A stretch of 52,295 bases of DNA, taken from Accumulibacter sp003538495 (GTDB lineage Bacteria > Pseudomonadota > Gammaproteobacteria > Burkholderiales > Rhodocyclaceae). A model generated the notes under the pieces. The model made no database searches and had not been told where the DNA came from. It was given only the letters and a program-made list of their open reading frames with translations. Each line of letters opens with the position of its first letter. Positions within the stretch are counted from its first letter, which is position 1. Where the stretch lies: assembly GCF_029255145.1 (NCBI RefSeq), contig NZ_JAPUVQ010000100.1, positions 1-52,295 on the forward strand. Reading direction: 5' to 3'. Shown here in pieces: positions 24,955 to 32,262 of the stretch. A program made the position numbers and the translations under genes.

Positions 24955-26001
24955 CTAGATGCCGGGGAAGGCGTCCTTGCTGGCAGCCTTGCTGCGGGCT
25001 TCGGCGACCGACACCATGTTGCGCTTGACGAGCTCCACCAGCGTCTGGTCGAGCGTCTGCATGCCATGCTGCTGTCCTGTCTGCAGCGCGGAGTACATCT
25101 GGGCAACCTTGTTCTCGCGGATCAGGTTGCGGATTGCCGGGGTGCCGATCATGATCTCGTGAGCGGCTATGCGTCCGAGACCATCCTTGGTCTTGAGCAG
25201 TGTTTGCGAAATCACCGCGCGCAGTGACTCGGAAAGCATCGATCGAACCATTTCTTTCTCGGCCGCCGGGAACACGTCGATGACCCGGTCGATGGTCTTG
25301 GCGGCGCTGGAGGTGTGCAGGGTAGCGAACACCAGGTGGCCGGTCTCGGCGCCGGTCAGCGCTAGGCGTATTGTTTCGAGATCACGCAGTTCGCCGACCA
25401 GGATGACGTCCGGATCCTCGCGCAGCGCCGAGCGCAGGGCGTTCTGGAACGACAGCGTGTGGGTGCCGATTTCGCGCTGGTTGATCAGGCTCTTTTTCGA
25501 CTGGTGGACGAATTCGATCGGGTCCTCGACGGTGAGGATGTGACCGTACATGTTCTCATTGACGTGATTGACCATCGCCGCCAGGGTGGTCGACTTGCCC
25601 GAGCCGGTCGGGCCGGTGACCAGCACAATGCCGCGGGGATACTCCGAGATGTCCTTGAAGATCTTCGGGCAGTTGAGCTCTTCAAGCGTCAGCACCTTCG
25701 AAGGAATTGTTCGGAAGACCGCACTGGCCCCGCGATTCTGGACGAAGGCGTTGACCCGGAAGCGCGCCAGATTGGGGATCTCGAACGAGAAATCGCACTC
25801 CCTGGTGTCTTCGTACTGCTTGCGCTGGCCGTCGCTCATGATGTCGTACACCATGGCATGGACGTCCTTGTGCTCCATTGCTGGCAGGTTGATGCGGCGC
25901 ACGTCGCCATTTACCCGGATCATCGGTGGCAGGCCCGACGACAGGTGGAGGTCGGAAGCCTTGTTCTTGACACTGAAGGCCAGCAGTTCGGTGATGTCCA
26001 T
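24955..26001 (-). CDS. pilT: Type IV pilus retraction ATPase PilT
   Basis: A 348-residue hexameric retraction motor of type IV pili at the cytoplasmic face of the inner membrane. It begins MDITELLAFSVKNKASDLHL. Walker A is GPTGSGKSTTLAAMVNH (about 130), the Asp box TVEDPIEFVHQSKK, Walker B VILVGELRDLETI and the His box FATLHTSSAAKT. The PilT-specific C-terminal AIRNLIRENKVAQMYS is present. It is transcribed divergently from yggS. The chemosensory operon that would control it (pilGHIJ-chpA) is 8-16 kb downstream in this window. Confidence 0.97.
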   Translation of the reverse strand: MDITELLAFSVKNKASDLHLSSGLPPMIRVNGDVRRINLPAMEHKDVHAMVYDIMSDGQRKQYEDTRECDFSFEIPNLARFRVNAFVQNRGASAVFRTIPSKVLTLEELNCPKIFKDISEYPRGIVLVTGPTGSGKSTTLAAMVNHVNENMYGHILTVEDPIEFVHQSKKSLINQREIGTHTLSFQNALRSALREDPDVILVGELRDLETIRLALTGAETGHLVFATLHTSSAAKTIDRVIDVFPAAEKEMVRSMLSESLRAVISQTLLKTKDGLGRIAAHEIMIGTPAIRNLIRENKVAQMYSALQTGQQHGMQTLDQTLVELVKRNMVSVAEARSKAASKDAFPGI

Positions 26002-26034
26002 CCGGTTCGGTCCTAGGGCGGGGGCGGGGCGCGG

Positions 26035-26043
26035 TGCTATACT
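26035..26043 (+). promoter_or_regulatory. Candidate extended -10 promoter of yggS
   Basis: TGCTATACT is an extended -10 box (TGn plus TATACT, five of six to consensus) 27 bases before the yggS start, in the divergent gap with pilT. No clear -35, as is allowed for extended -10 promoters. Confidence 0.42.
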
Positions 26044-26069
26044 CTCGGCAACCTGCGCAACGCCTGATT

Positions 26070-26759
26070 ATGACCACACTTCCCGCCAAGCTGCAAGCCG
26101 TTCTCGTGCGAATCGCCCGCGCGGCGCGGCTGTACGGACGGGATCCCGCTGACGTTCTTCTGCTCGCGGTCAGCAAGACCTGGCCCGCAGCCCGCGTTCG
26201 CGACGCGGCGACGGCCGGACAGAGGGCCTTTGGCGAGAGCTTTGTCCAGGAGGCCCTGGAAAAAGTGGTCGAGCTGCGGACGCTGGGGCTGGACTGGCAT
26301 TTCATCGGCTCCCTGCAAAGCAACAAGACGCGGGTGCTGGCCGAGACTTTCAGCTGGGTGCACTCCGTCGATCGCTTGCGGGTCGCCGAACGCCTCTCCG
26401 AGCAACGCCCGGCGTCGCTGCCGCCGCTGTCGGTCTGCCTGCAGGTGAATGTCAGCTGCGAGGCCAGCAAGGGTGGCGTTTCACTTGCCGAAGCGCCAGC
26501 GCTGGCGCAAGCGGTTGCCGTTCTGCCGAAGCTGCGCCTGCGCGGCCTGATGACCATTCCGGCGCCCGCCGACGATTTTCGTGAGCAGCGGCGCCCGTTT
26601 CGCCGTCTACGGGAACTTTCCGAACAACTGCAGGCCGATGGCCTATTGCTTGATACACTTTCGATGGGCATGTCGCATGACCTGGAGGCAGCAATTGCCG
26701 AGGGGTCGACGGTGGTGCGCGTCGGTACAGCGATTTTTGGCGAGAGAAACAGAGCATGA
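26070..26759 (+). CDS. PLP homeostasis protein YggS (PLPBP family)
   Basis: A 229-residue single-domain PLP-binding protein of the YggS/PROSC family. The PLP lysine is in LLAVSKTWP (about residue 37). FGESFVQEALEKV follows, then WHFIGSLQSNKTR (about 84) and the C-terminal phosphate-binding LSMGMSHDLEAAIAEGSTVVRVGTAIFG. These proteins have no known catalytic role and buffer PLP and amino-acid pools. The ATG at 26070 is chosen because the upstream in-frame part overlaps the promoter. The stop overlaps proC (ATGA), and yggS-proC-yggT-yggU is a widely conserved cluster next to pilT. Confidence 0.93.
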   Translation: MTTLPAKLQAVLVRIARAARLYGRDPADVLLLAVSKTWPAARVRDAATAGQRAFGESFVQEALEKVVELRTLGLDWHFIGSLQSNKTRVLAETFSWVHSVDRLRVAERLSEQRPASLPPLSVCLQVNVSCEASKGGVSLAEAPALAQAVAVLPKLRLRGLMTIPAPADDFREQRRPFRRLRELSEQLQADGLLLDTLSMGMSHDLEAAIAEGSTVVRVGTAIFGERNRA

Positions 26760-27571
26760 GAATTACTTTCCTGGGCGGCGGCAATATGGCCAACGCCCTG
26801 ATCGGTGGCTTGGTGAAGACCGGTTTTGCGACGGCCGACATCGCGGTCATCGAGCTTGGCGCGCAGGGACGCGCCAAGCTGCGGCTGGTGTACGGGGTGC
26901 GCTGCTATGAGGCGCCGACAGCCGCGGCGCTGGACTGCGATGCGCTGCTGCTGTCGGTGAAACCACAGCAGATGCGCGACGCCTGCGAGTCGCTGCCGGC
27001 GCGTCTCAAGCAGCAACTGATCATCAGCATTGCGGCCGGCCTGCGCCTGAGCGACATTTCGCGCTGGCTGGGCGGTTACGGCAAGATCGTCCGGGCGATG
27101 CCCAATACGCCGGCGCTGATCGGCTGCGGGATCACCGGTCTATGTGCCCTGCCGGCGGTGTCGATGGCCGAACGCCTCGGTGCCGAGCGCATCCTGCAGG
27201 CTGTCGGCAGTACGCTGTGGGTCGCCGATGAGGCGCAGATGGACGCGGTGACAGCCATCTCCGGGAGTGGCCCGGCCTACGTATTCCTGTTCATCGAGGC
27301 GCTGCAGCAGGCTGCCATCGACCTTAACCTGACCCCCGCCCAGGCCCGTCAGCTATCGATCGAAACGGTGCTCGGCGCCGCCAAGCTGGCGGTACAGTCG
27401 GACGAGGCGGCGGCGGTACTGCGCGAACGCGTCACTTCCAAAGGGGGGACCACCGAAGCGGCCCTGCGCACCATGGAGGAACTGGGTGTGCGCGTGGGCT
27501 TCATCGCCGGCGTACTGGCTGCGAATACGCGCAGCCGCGAACTCGGCGAGTTGCTCGGAAAGGACAGTTGA
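26756..27571 (+). CDS. proC: Pyrroline-5-carboxylate reductase
   Basis: A 271-residue enzyme for the last step of proline synthesis, reducing pyrroline-5-carboxylate with NAD(P)H. An N-terminal Rossmann motif is MRITFLGGGNMANALIGG; the KIVRAMPNTPALIG motif is near 115. The C-terminal dimer domain contains SGSGPAYVFLFIEAL and the signature RERVTSKGGTTEAAL. Length is normal. It overlaps yggS by four bases and ends one base into yggT, so it is translationally coupled on both sides. Confidence 0.97.
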   Translation: MRITFLGGGNMANALIGGLVKTGFATADIAVIELGAQGRAKLRLVYGVRCYEAPTAAALDCDALLLSVKPQQMRDACESLPARLKQQLIISIAAGLRLSDISRWLGGYGKIVRAMPNTPALIGCGITGLCALPAVSMAERLGAERILQAVGSTLWVADEAQMDAVTAISGSGPAYVFLFIEALQQAAIDLNLTPAQARQLSIETVLGAAKLAVQSDEAAAVLRERVTSKGGTTEAALRTMEELGVRVGFIAGVLAANTRSRELGELLGKDS

Positions 27572-28110
27572 TGGTCGCCCAGGCGGGTTTGTTCCTGCTG
27601 CAGGCGTTGACCGGTTTTCTGACCTTCGCGCTGCTGCTGCGCTTCTACATGCAGGCTTTTCGTGTGTCCTTCAACAATCAGGTCGGCACCTTCGTGGTCG
27701 ACTTGACCAACTGGCTGGTCAAGCCCCTGCGCAAGGCGCTGCCGGGGCTGTTCGGCCTGGACTTGGCGAGCCTCTTGCCAGCGTATCTGCTGCAACTGAT
27801 CCTCACGGTCGCCGCCACGTCAGTTCAAGGCAGCATGGAAGCCTGGCCGGCGGCGTCGCTGCTGCCGCTCCTGTTGTGGTCAGCGCTGCTGGCGACCTTG
27901 CGCTTCAGCATCTACTTGCTGATCGGTGCGCTACTGGTGCAGGCGGTCCTGTCGTGGGTCAGTCCGTACTCGCCCTTGAGTCAGCCCGTTGCGCAGCTTA
28001 CGCGGCCCTTCCTGCGCCCGATTCAGCGCGTGGTTCCGACCGTCGGTGCGATAGACTTGTCGCCGCTGATCGCCATCGTCCTCGCGCAACTGCTGCTGAT
28101 GTTCCTGTAA
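27571..28110 (+). CDS. YggT family membrane protein
   Basis: A 179-residue integral membrane protein of the YggT family. Two copies of the YggT repeat are visible: FLTFALLLRFYMQAFRVSF with PLRKALPG, and LIGALLVQAVLSWVSPYSP with TRPFLRPIQRVVP. There are four main hydrophobic segments. The function is not firmly established; the family is linked to osmotic tolerance and, as CcmB3/YlmG relatives, to membrane or division processes. The start ATG overlaps the proC stop by one base (TGATG). Confidence 0.88.
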   Translation: MVAQAGLFLLQALTGFLTFALLLRFYMQAFRVSFNNQVGTFVVDLTNWLVKPLRKALPGLFGLDLASLLPAYLLQLILTVAATSVQGSMEAWPAASLLPLLLWSALLATLRFSIYLLIGALLVQAVLSWVSPYSPLSQPVAQLTRPFLRPIQRVVPTVGAIDLSPLIAIVLAQLLLMFL

Positions 28111-28113
28111 GCG

Positions 28114-28404
28114 GTGGCCGACTGGCTGCGCGAAGCGGCCGCTTCTATCATCCTGACGGTGTACGTCCAGCCCGCTGCGAAGAAAACGGAAGTTGCTGGC
28201 GAACACGGCGATGCGCTCAAGATCCGCCTCGCGGCGCCAGCGATCGACGGTCGCGCGAATGCGGCCCTGATCGAATTTGTCGCCCAGCGGCTCGCTCTGC
28301 CGAGGTCGGCGGTGGTGCTGAAAAGCGGCCAGAAGGCGCGACGCAAGGTTCTGGCGGTGAGTGGCGCGCCTGCCGACGCGCCACGGCGCCTGCTCGGGGA
28401 GTGA
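28114..28404 (+). CDS. YggU family protein (DUF167)
   Basis: A 96-residue small cytoplasmic protein of the DUF167/YggU family. Family marks: ILTVYVQPAAKKTEV, LKIRLAAPAIDGRANAALIEFVA, and SGQKARRKVLAV. Function unknown, though structures are known for homologues. It starts with GTG three bases after yggT and closes the yggS-proC-yggT-yggU unit. Confidence 0.9.
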   Translation: MADWLREAAASIILTVYVQPAAKKTEVAGEHGDALKIRLAAPAIDGRANAALIEFVAQRLALPRSAVVLKSGQKARRKVLAVSGAPADAPRRLLGE

Positions 28405-28477
28405 GCAAGCGCCGCGTCTACGCCGATGATTTTCCGCTTTCGACGTGGTACTGGGCGGGCAGGGAGATGCGCCGTTT

Positions 28478-29731
28478 TCAGGCCTCGAAAACGATTCGCC
28501 CGCCGACCAGCGTCATGCGCACCCTGCCGCTCACTTCGTAACCCAGGTAGGGGGTATTCTTTCCTTGGCTACGCAGGGACTCCGCGGTGACCCGCCACGA
28601 TTCGGCGGGGTCGAAGACGCAGACGTCGGCCGGACTGCCGATGCGCAGGGAACCGGCGTCGATGCCGAGGATGGCTGCCGGATCACAGGTCACGCGGGCC
28701 AGCGCGGTGGCCAGTGGCAGCTCAGATTGCTCGGCCCACAGCAGTGTCAGGGGCAGTAACAGCTCAAGGCCGGTGGCGCCGGGCAGGGCTTCGGCAAACG
28801 GCACCTGCTTGCCGTCGGCGTCGACCGGCGTATGGTCCGAACAAATCGCCGCCAGTCCTTCCCGGGCGGCTGCGCGGAGCGCATCGCGATCGCTTGAAGC
28901 GCGCAGTGGCGGATCGAAGCGGGCGTTGCTGTCGAAGTAGCCGACGTCCATCTCGGAAAGGTGCAGGTGGTGGATCGACACGTCGCAGCTGACCTGCATG
29001 CCCGAATGCTTGGCCTGGCGGACCAAGGCGACGCCGGCGGCCGACGACAGGCGGGAAAGGTGCAGGCGGACGCCGGTTTCGGACGCCAGGAGAAGGGCGG
29101 TCGCGGTGGCGACGGTTTCGGCCGATACCGGCACGCCGGTCAGCCCCAGTCTGGCGGCGACCTCGCCATCGTGGGCGACGCCGCCACGAGCGAGAAACTG
29201 ATCTTGCGGCCGCAGACGAACCGCGTAGCCGAAAGTGGCGGCGTACCGCATGGCGCGCAGCAGCAACTGCGTATCGATCGACTGGTTGGCCTGCGAAAAA
29301 CCGATGCAGCCGGCACGCGCCAGGCTGTTCATTTCGGCGAGTCGCTGGCCGGCCAGTTCCTGGGTCAGCGCGCCGATCGGATAGACGCGTGCCAGACCCA
29401 GTGTTTCGCTACGCCGGACCAGACGCTCGACCAGTCCCGGTTCGTCGAGTGGCGGTTTGGTGTCCGGCGGGCAGGCCAGCGAAGTGACGCCGCCAGATAC
29501 CGCGGCGCCGAGCTCCGGCTCGATGCTGCCCAGGCGGGTGGATAGATCGACCAGCCCGGGACAGACGATCAGCCCGGCCGCGTCGATGCTGCGGTCGGCC
29601 GAGAAGCCCGCAGGTGGCTGGCCGACCGCGGCGATACGTCCGTCGGCAAGGAACAGGTCGAGGTGGGCATCGAGGCCGCTGGCGGGATCGACCAGCCGGG
29701 CATTCTGGATCTGCAGGTTTTGCTTGTTCAT
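28478..29731 (-). CDS. pyrX: Dihydroorotase-like protein, probably non-catalytic (PyrC' / PyrX)
   Basis: A 417-residue amidohydrolase-fold protein of the type I dihydroorotase family. The family's first metal motif (DxHxHxR after GLVD) is replaced by GLVDLSTRLG, removing both histidines of the HxH pair. The lysine-containing region is also unlike active enzymes. Other segments persist: GGVTSLACPPDTKP, LHLSRLSSA, SIHHLHLSE and ICSDHTPVD. In Pseudomonas and relatives such an inactive PyrC' is needed to assemble aspartate carbamoyltransferase as a PyrB-PyrC' dodecamer. The gene directly follows pyrB (three bases apart), which supports the same role. A separate active dihydroorotase should exist elsewhere in the genome. 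Confidence 0.9.
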   Translation of the reverse strand: MNKQNLQIQNARLVDPASGLDAHLDLFLADGRIAAVGQPPAGFSADRSIDAAGLIVCPGLVDLSTRLGSIEPELGAAVSGGVTSLACPPDTKPPLDEPGLVERLVRRSETLGLARVYPIGALTQELAGQRLAEMNSLARAGCIGFSQANQSIDTQLLLRAMRYAATFGYAVRLRPQDQFLARGGVAHDGEVAARLGLTGVPVSAETVATATALLLASETGVRLHLSRLSSAAGVALVRQAKHSGMQVSCDVSIHHLHLSEMDVGYFDSNARFDPPLRASSDRDALRAAAREGLAAICSDHTPVDADGKQVPFAEALPGATGLELLLPLTLLWAEQSELPLATALARVTCDPAAILGIDAGSLRIGSPADVCVFDPAESWRVTAESLRSQGKNTPYLGYEVSGRVRMTLVGGRIVFEA

Positions 29732-29734
29732 CGC

Positions 29735-30694
29735 TCAGTTCCCGGCCAGGATGCCCATCACCGCCATGCGCACGGCAATCCCGAAGGTCACCTGCGGCAG
29801 GATCACCGCTTGCGGTCCGTCGGCGACATCCGAGTCGATTTCGACGCCGCGATTCATCGGCCCGGGGTGCATCACTATGGCGTCCGGTCTGGCCAGCGCC
29901 AGCATCGCCGGCGTCAGTCCGTAACAGTGGAAGTATTCGCGCGCCGAAGGCAGCAGTGCACCGTTCATACGCTCGTTCTGCAGGCGCAGCATGATAACTA
30001 CATCGCAGTCGCGGAGTCCTTCGCGCAGGTCATGGCAGACCCGCACGCCCATTCTTTCGATCGCCGTCGGCAGCAGGGTCTGCGGGCCAACAGCGCGGAT
30101 TTCGGCGGCGCCGAGCGTGCCCAGGGCGTTGATGTCCGAGCGCGCGACGCGTGAGTGCAGGATGTCGCCGACCACGGCGACCACCAGACTGGTGAACTCC
30201 TTCTTGTAATGCCGGATGGTGTACATGTCGAGCAGACCCTGCGTCGGGTGTGCGTGCCGTCCGTCGCCGGCGTTGACCACATGCACGTCGTTGCGTCCGA
30301 CGCGGCGCAGATGGTCGGCGATCAGGTGCGGGGCACCGCTGGCCGCGTGCCGCACGACAAACATGTCGGCGTGCATGGCAACGAGGTTGTCGACGGTGTC
30401 GAGCAGGGTCTCTCCCTTGGCGGTCGAGGAACGCGTCACGTCGAGGTTGATGACGTCCGCCGACAGGCGCTTGGCGGCGATTTCAAAGGTCGTTCGGGTG
30501 CGGGTGGAATTCTCGAAGAAGACGTTGAAGACGCTCTTGCCGCGCAACAAGGGTACTTTCTTGACGTCGCGGTCGGACACCTCGATAAAGCTCGACGCGG
30601 TGTCCAGGATTTGCGTGAGCACCGCGCGCGGCAGTCCCTCGATCGACAGCAGGTGGGTCAGTTCGCCATTGGCGTTGAGTTGGGGGTTACGCAT
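29735..30694 (-). CDS. pyrB: Aspartate carbamoyltransferase catalytic chain
   Basis: A 319-residue enzyme joining carbamoyl phosphate and aspartate in pyrimidine synthesis. The carbamoyl-phosphate loop is FFENSTRTRTTFEIAAKRL (about residue 60), the second loop VVNAGDGRHAHPTQGLLD (about 140), and the aspartate-binding region MLRLQNERMNG and MHPGPMNRGVEI. The start MRNPQLNANGELTHLLSI is chosen because earlier in-frame codons lie inside pyrR and are not protein-like. It overlaps the pyrR end by eight bases. No pyrI is present; the PyrC' partner follows instead. Confidence 0.96.
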   Translation of the reverse strand: MRNPQLNANGELTHLLSIEGLPRAVLTQILDTASSFIEVSDRDVKKVPLLRGKSVFNVFFENSTRTRTTFEIAAKRLSADVINLDVTRSSTAKGETLLDTVDNLVAMHADMFVVRHAASGAPHLIADHLRRVGRNDVHVVNAGDGRHAHPTQGLLDMYTIRHYKKEFTSLVVAVVGDILHSRVARSDINALGTLGAAEIRAVGPQTLLPTAIERMGVRVCHDLREGLRDCDVVIMLRLQNERMNGALLPSAREYFHCYGLTPAMLALARPDAIVMHPGPMNRGVEIDSDVADGPQAVILPQVTFGIAVRMAVMGILAGN

Positions 30695-31208
30695 GCTCGG
30701 CGAGACTCCACTGTAGCTGGCCGCTGGCAGGCACCGAGAGTTCCAGTTCCTGCGACGGCTCGAGATCGACTCGCCAGGTGCAGAAGTCGGCGCAGATCGG
30801 CAGCTGACGCTGGCCGCGATCGGCAAGAACCGCGAGCTGGATGCTGGCCGGGCGGCCATAGTCGAACAGTTCGTTGATCGCCGCGCGCGTCGTCCGGCCG
30901 GTGTACAGCACATCGTCTACCAGGATCAGTGGCCGGCCTTCGACATCGAAGGGAATCGACGTCGGCTTGACTCGCGGGTGAAGACCTTTCTCGCCGTAAT
31001 CGTCGCGGTAGAAGGAGACGTCGATCAGGCCGATTTCGTTGCGCAGCTGCAGCAGCTCACGCAGTCGCCGGGCGACCCAGACGCCACCGCTATGAATACC
31101 GACCAGGACGGTATCCGGGCGAAGCCGCGGACGGATCAGTGCGGCGAGTTCGATACATTGGGCGTTGGCGTCGGGGAGTTCAATGGCGGGGGTCGGTTGG
31201 GCGGTCAT
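30687..31208 (-). CDS. pyrR: PyrR family uracil phosphoribosyltransferase / pyrimidine regulator
   Basis: A 173-residue phosphoribosyltransferase-fold protein. The PRPP motif is LILVDDVLYTGRTTRAA (about residue 95), and VGIHSGGVWVARRL plus IGLIDVSFYRDDY are typical PyrR segments. In Gram-positives PyrR also binds pyr mRNA attenuators; in proteobacteria the regulatory role is uncertain, and I see no clear PyrR-binding hairpin here. ATG at 31208 has AAGAG upstream and is preferred to a TTG 12 codons earlier. It overlaps ruvX by 29 bases and pyrB by eight. Confidence 0.92.
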   Translation of the reverse strand: MTAQPTPAIELPDANAQCIELAALIRPRLRPDTVLVGIHSGGVWVARRLRELLQLRNEIGLIDVSFYRDDYGEKGLHPRVKPTSIPFDVEGRPLILVDDVLYTGRTTRAAINELFDYGRPASIQLAVLADRGQRQLPICADFCTWRVDLEPSQELELSVPASGQLQWSLAEHA

Positions 31209-31665
31209 CAGCTCTTGCGGGTTGGGTTGCGGGTTGGCTGTCAAAATAGCTCTGCAGGATCAATTGCGCAGCGACGGCGTCCAGGTGCTTTCTGGCGCTG
31301 CGGGAGCTGTGTCCCGAGGCCCGCAGTCGTTCCTGCGCTTCGCTCGAGGAAAGACGCTCTTCGGCATAATCGACACCGAGTCCGAAGCGGCCGTGCAGTT
31401 GCCTGGCGAAGCGCTCGCAGCGAGCGGTCATGGCGTGTGCCGCGCCGTCGAGCGTCAGGGGCCGTCCGACGACCAGCGTCTTCGCTTGCCATTCCTGGAC
31501 CAGAGCGGCGATGGCGGCGAAGCGCGCGACGTTGGCTTCACCGTGGATGGTGGTCAAGGGGTGGGCCTGCCGCAGTTGCCAGTCGCCGACCGCGACACCG
31601 ATGCGCTTTTCTCCGAAGTCGAAAGCGAGGACTGAGCCGGCCGGATTTCCGGCCGGCTCACGCAT
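31180..31665 (-). CDS. ruvX: YqgF/RuvX family putative pre-16S rRNA nuclease
   Basis: A 161-residue RNase H-fold protein of the YqgF family. The catalytic Asp lies in LAFDFGEKRIGVAVGD (about residue 15), with the VGRPLTLDG strand near 65. DYAEERLSSSEAQ holds the second acidic site (about 100), and the last is KHLDAVAAQLILQSYFD. Family members process the 5' end of 16S rRNA; Holliday-junction resolution was proposed earlier. ATG at 31665 overlaps yqgE by eight bases. The first codons (REPAGNPAG) are encoded by an 11-bp perfect inverted repeat. The C-terminal tail is Arg/Pro-rich and overlaps pyrR. Confidence 0.92.
   Translation of the reverse strand: MREPAGNPAGSVLAFDFGEKRIGVAVGDWQLRQAHPLTTIHGEANVARFAAIAALVQEWQAKTLVVGRPLTLDGAAHAMTARCERFARQLHGRFGLGVDYAEERLSSSEAQERLRASGHSSRSARKHLDAVAAQLILQSYFDSQPATQPARADDRPTDPRH
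31634..31659. repeat. Perfect 11-bp inverted repeat at the yqgE/ruvX junction
   Basis: GAGCCGGCCGG and CCGGCCGGCTC flank an ATTT loop. On the transcript this strong hairpin falls just after the yqgE stop and inside codons 2-10 of ruvX, so it could set how many ribosomes start or continue on ruvX. Confidence 0.75.
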
Positions 31666-32218
31666 GGCCGACCTGATCGGCAAGATTGGTCAGGTTCACG
31701 CCAAGTAGGTCGAGCGCCGACGCCAGCCTCTCTTCGTAGGGCAGTTCGAAGAGAATCGGCAGTTCCGCCGCTACCGTCAGCCAGGCGTTCTGTGCCAGTT
31801 CGTGTTCGAGCTGGCCGGCCGACCAGCCCGAGTAGCCCAGAGTGACCATCACATCGTGTGGCTGTCCACGCTGGGCGACCGCCTGCAGGATGTCGCGCGA
31901 GCTGGTCAGTCCGACGTGCCGGTTGACCACCAGCGTCGACTGCCAGTGGCCGACTGGCCGGTGCAGCACGAAGCCACGATCGGTCTGCACCGGGCCACCG
32001 AAAAGGACCGGGAGGTTGGCAAAGCCCTCGGCCTCGAGGGGCACTTCGATCTTGTCGAGCAGCGTCCCCAGGCTCATGTCGATCGGCCGATTGACGATTA
32101 CCCCCAAGGCGCCGCGCTCGTTGTGCTCGGCGATATAGACCAGCGTCCTGGCGAAATACGGATCGGCCATTGCCGGCATGGCAATGAGAAAATGGTCGGT
32201 GAGGTTGATACTCTGCAT
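31658..32218 (-). CDS. yqgE: YqgE/AlgH family protein (UPF0301)
   Basis: A 186-residue protein of the YqgE/AlgH family. It shows the family start LTDHFLIAMPAMADPYFARTLVYIAEH and GALGVIVNRP. GGPVQTDRGFVLH near 80 and VMVTLGYSGWSAGQLEHEL near 125 are also typical. AlgH affects alginate genes in Pseudomonas, but no molecular function is settled. It heads the minus-strand run yqgE-ruvX-pyrR-pyrB-pyrC', conserved in beta- and gammaproteobacteria, and overlaps ruvX by eight bases. It is divergent from the photolyase gene. Confidence 0.93.
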   Translation of the reverse strand: MQSINLTDHFLIAMPAMADPYFARTLVYIAEHNERGALGVIVNRPIDMSLGTLLDKIEVPLEAEGFANLPVLFGGPVQTDRGFVLHRPVGHWQSTLVVNRHVGLTSSRDILQAVAQRGQPHDVMVTLGYSGWSAGQLEHELAQNAWLTVAAELPILFELPYEERLASALDLLGVNLTNLADQVGHA

Positions 32219-32224
32219 GGTCTC

Positions 32225-32253
32225 ATTTTAATCGGCGGCGGCAAAGGACACAA
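32225..32253 (-). promoter_or_regulatory. Candidate promoter of the yqgE-pyr operon
   Basis: On the minus strand TTGTGT and TAAAAT (plus-strand ATTTTA at 32225-32230) stand 17 bases apart. The -10 box ends seven bases from the yqgE ATG, so the transcript would start at or very near the start codon. Confidence 0.45.
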
Positions 32254-32262
32254 AGCTAATCC

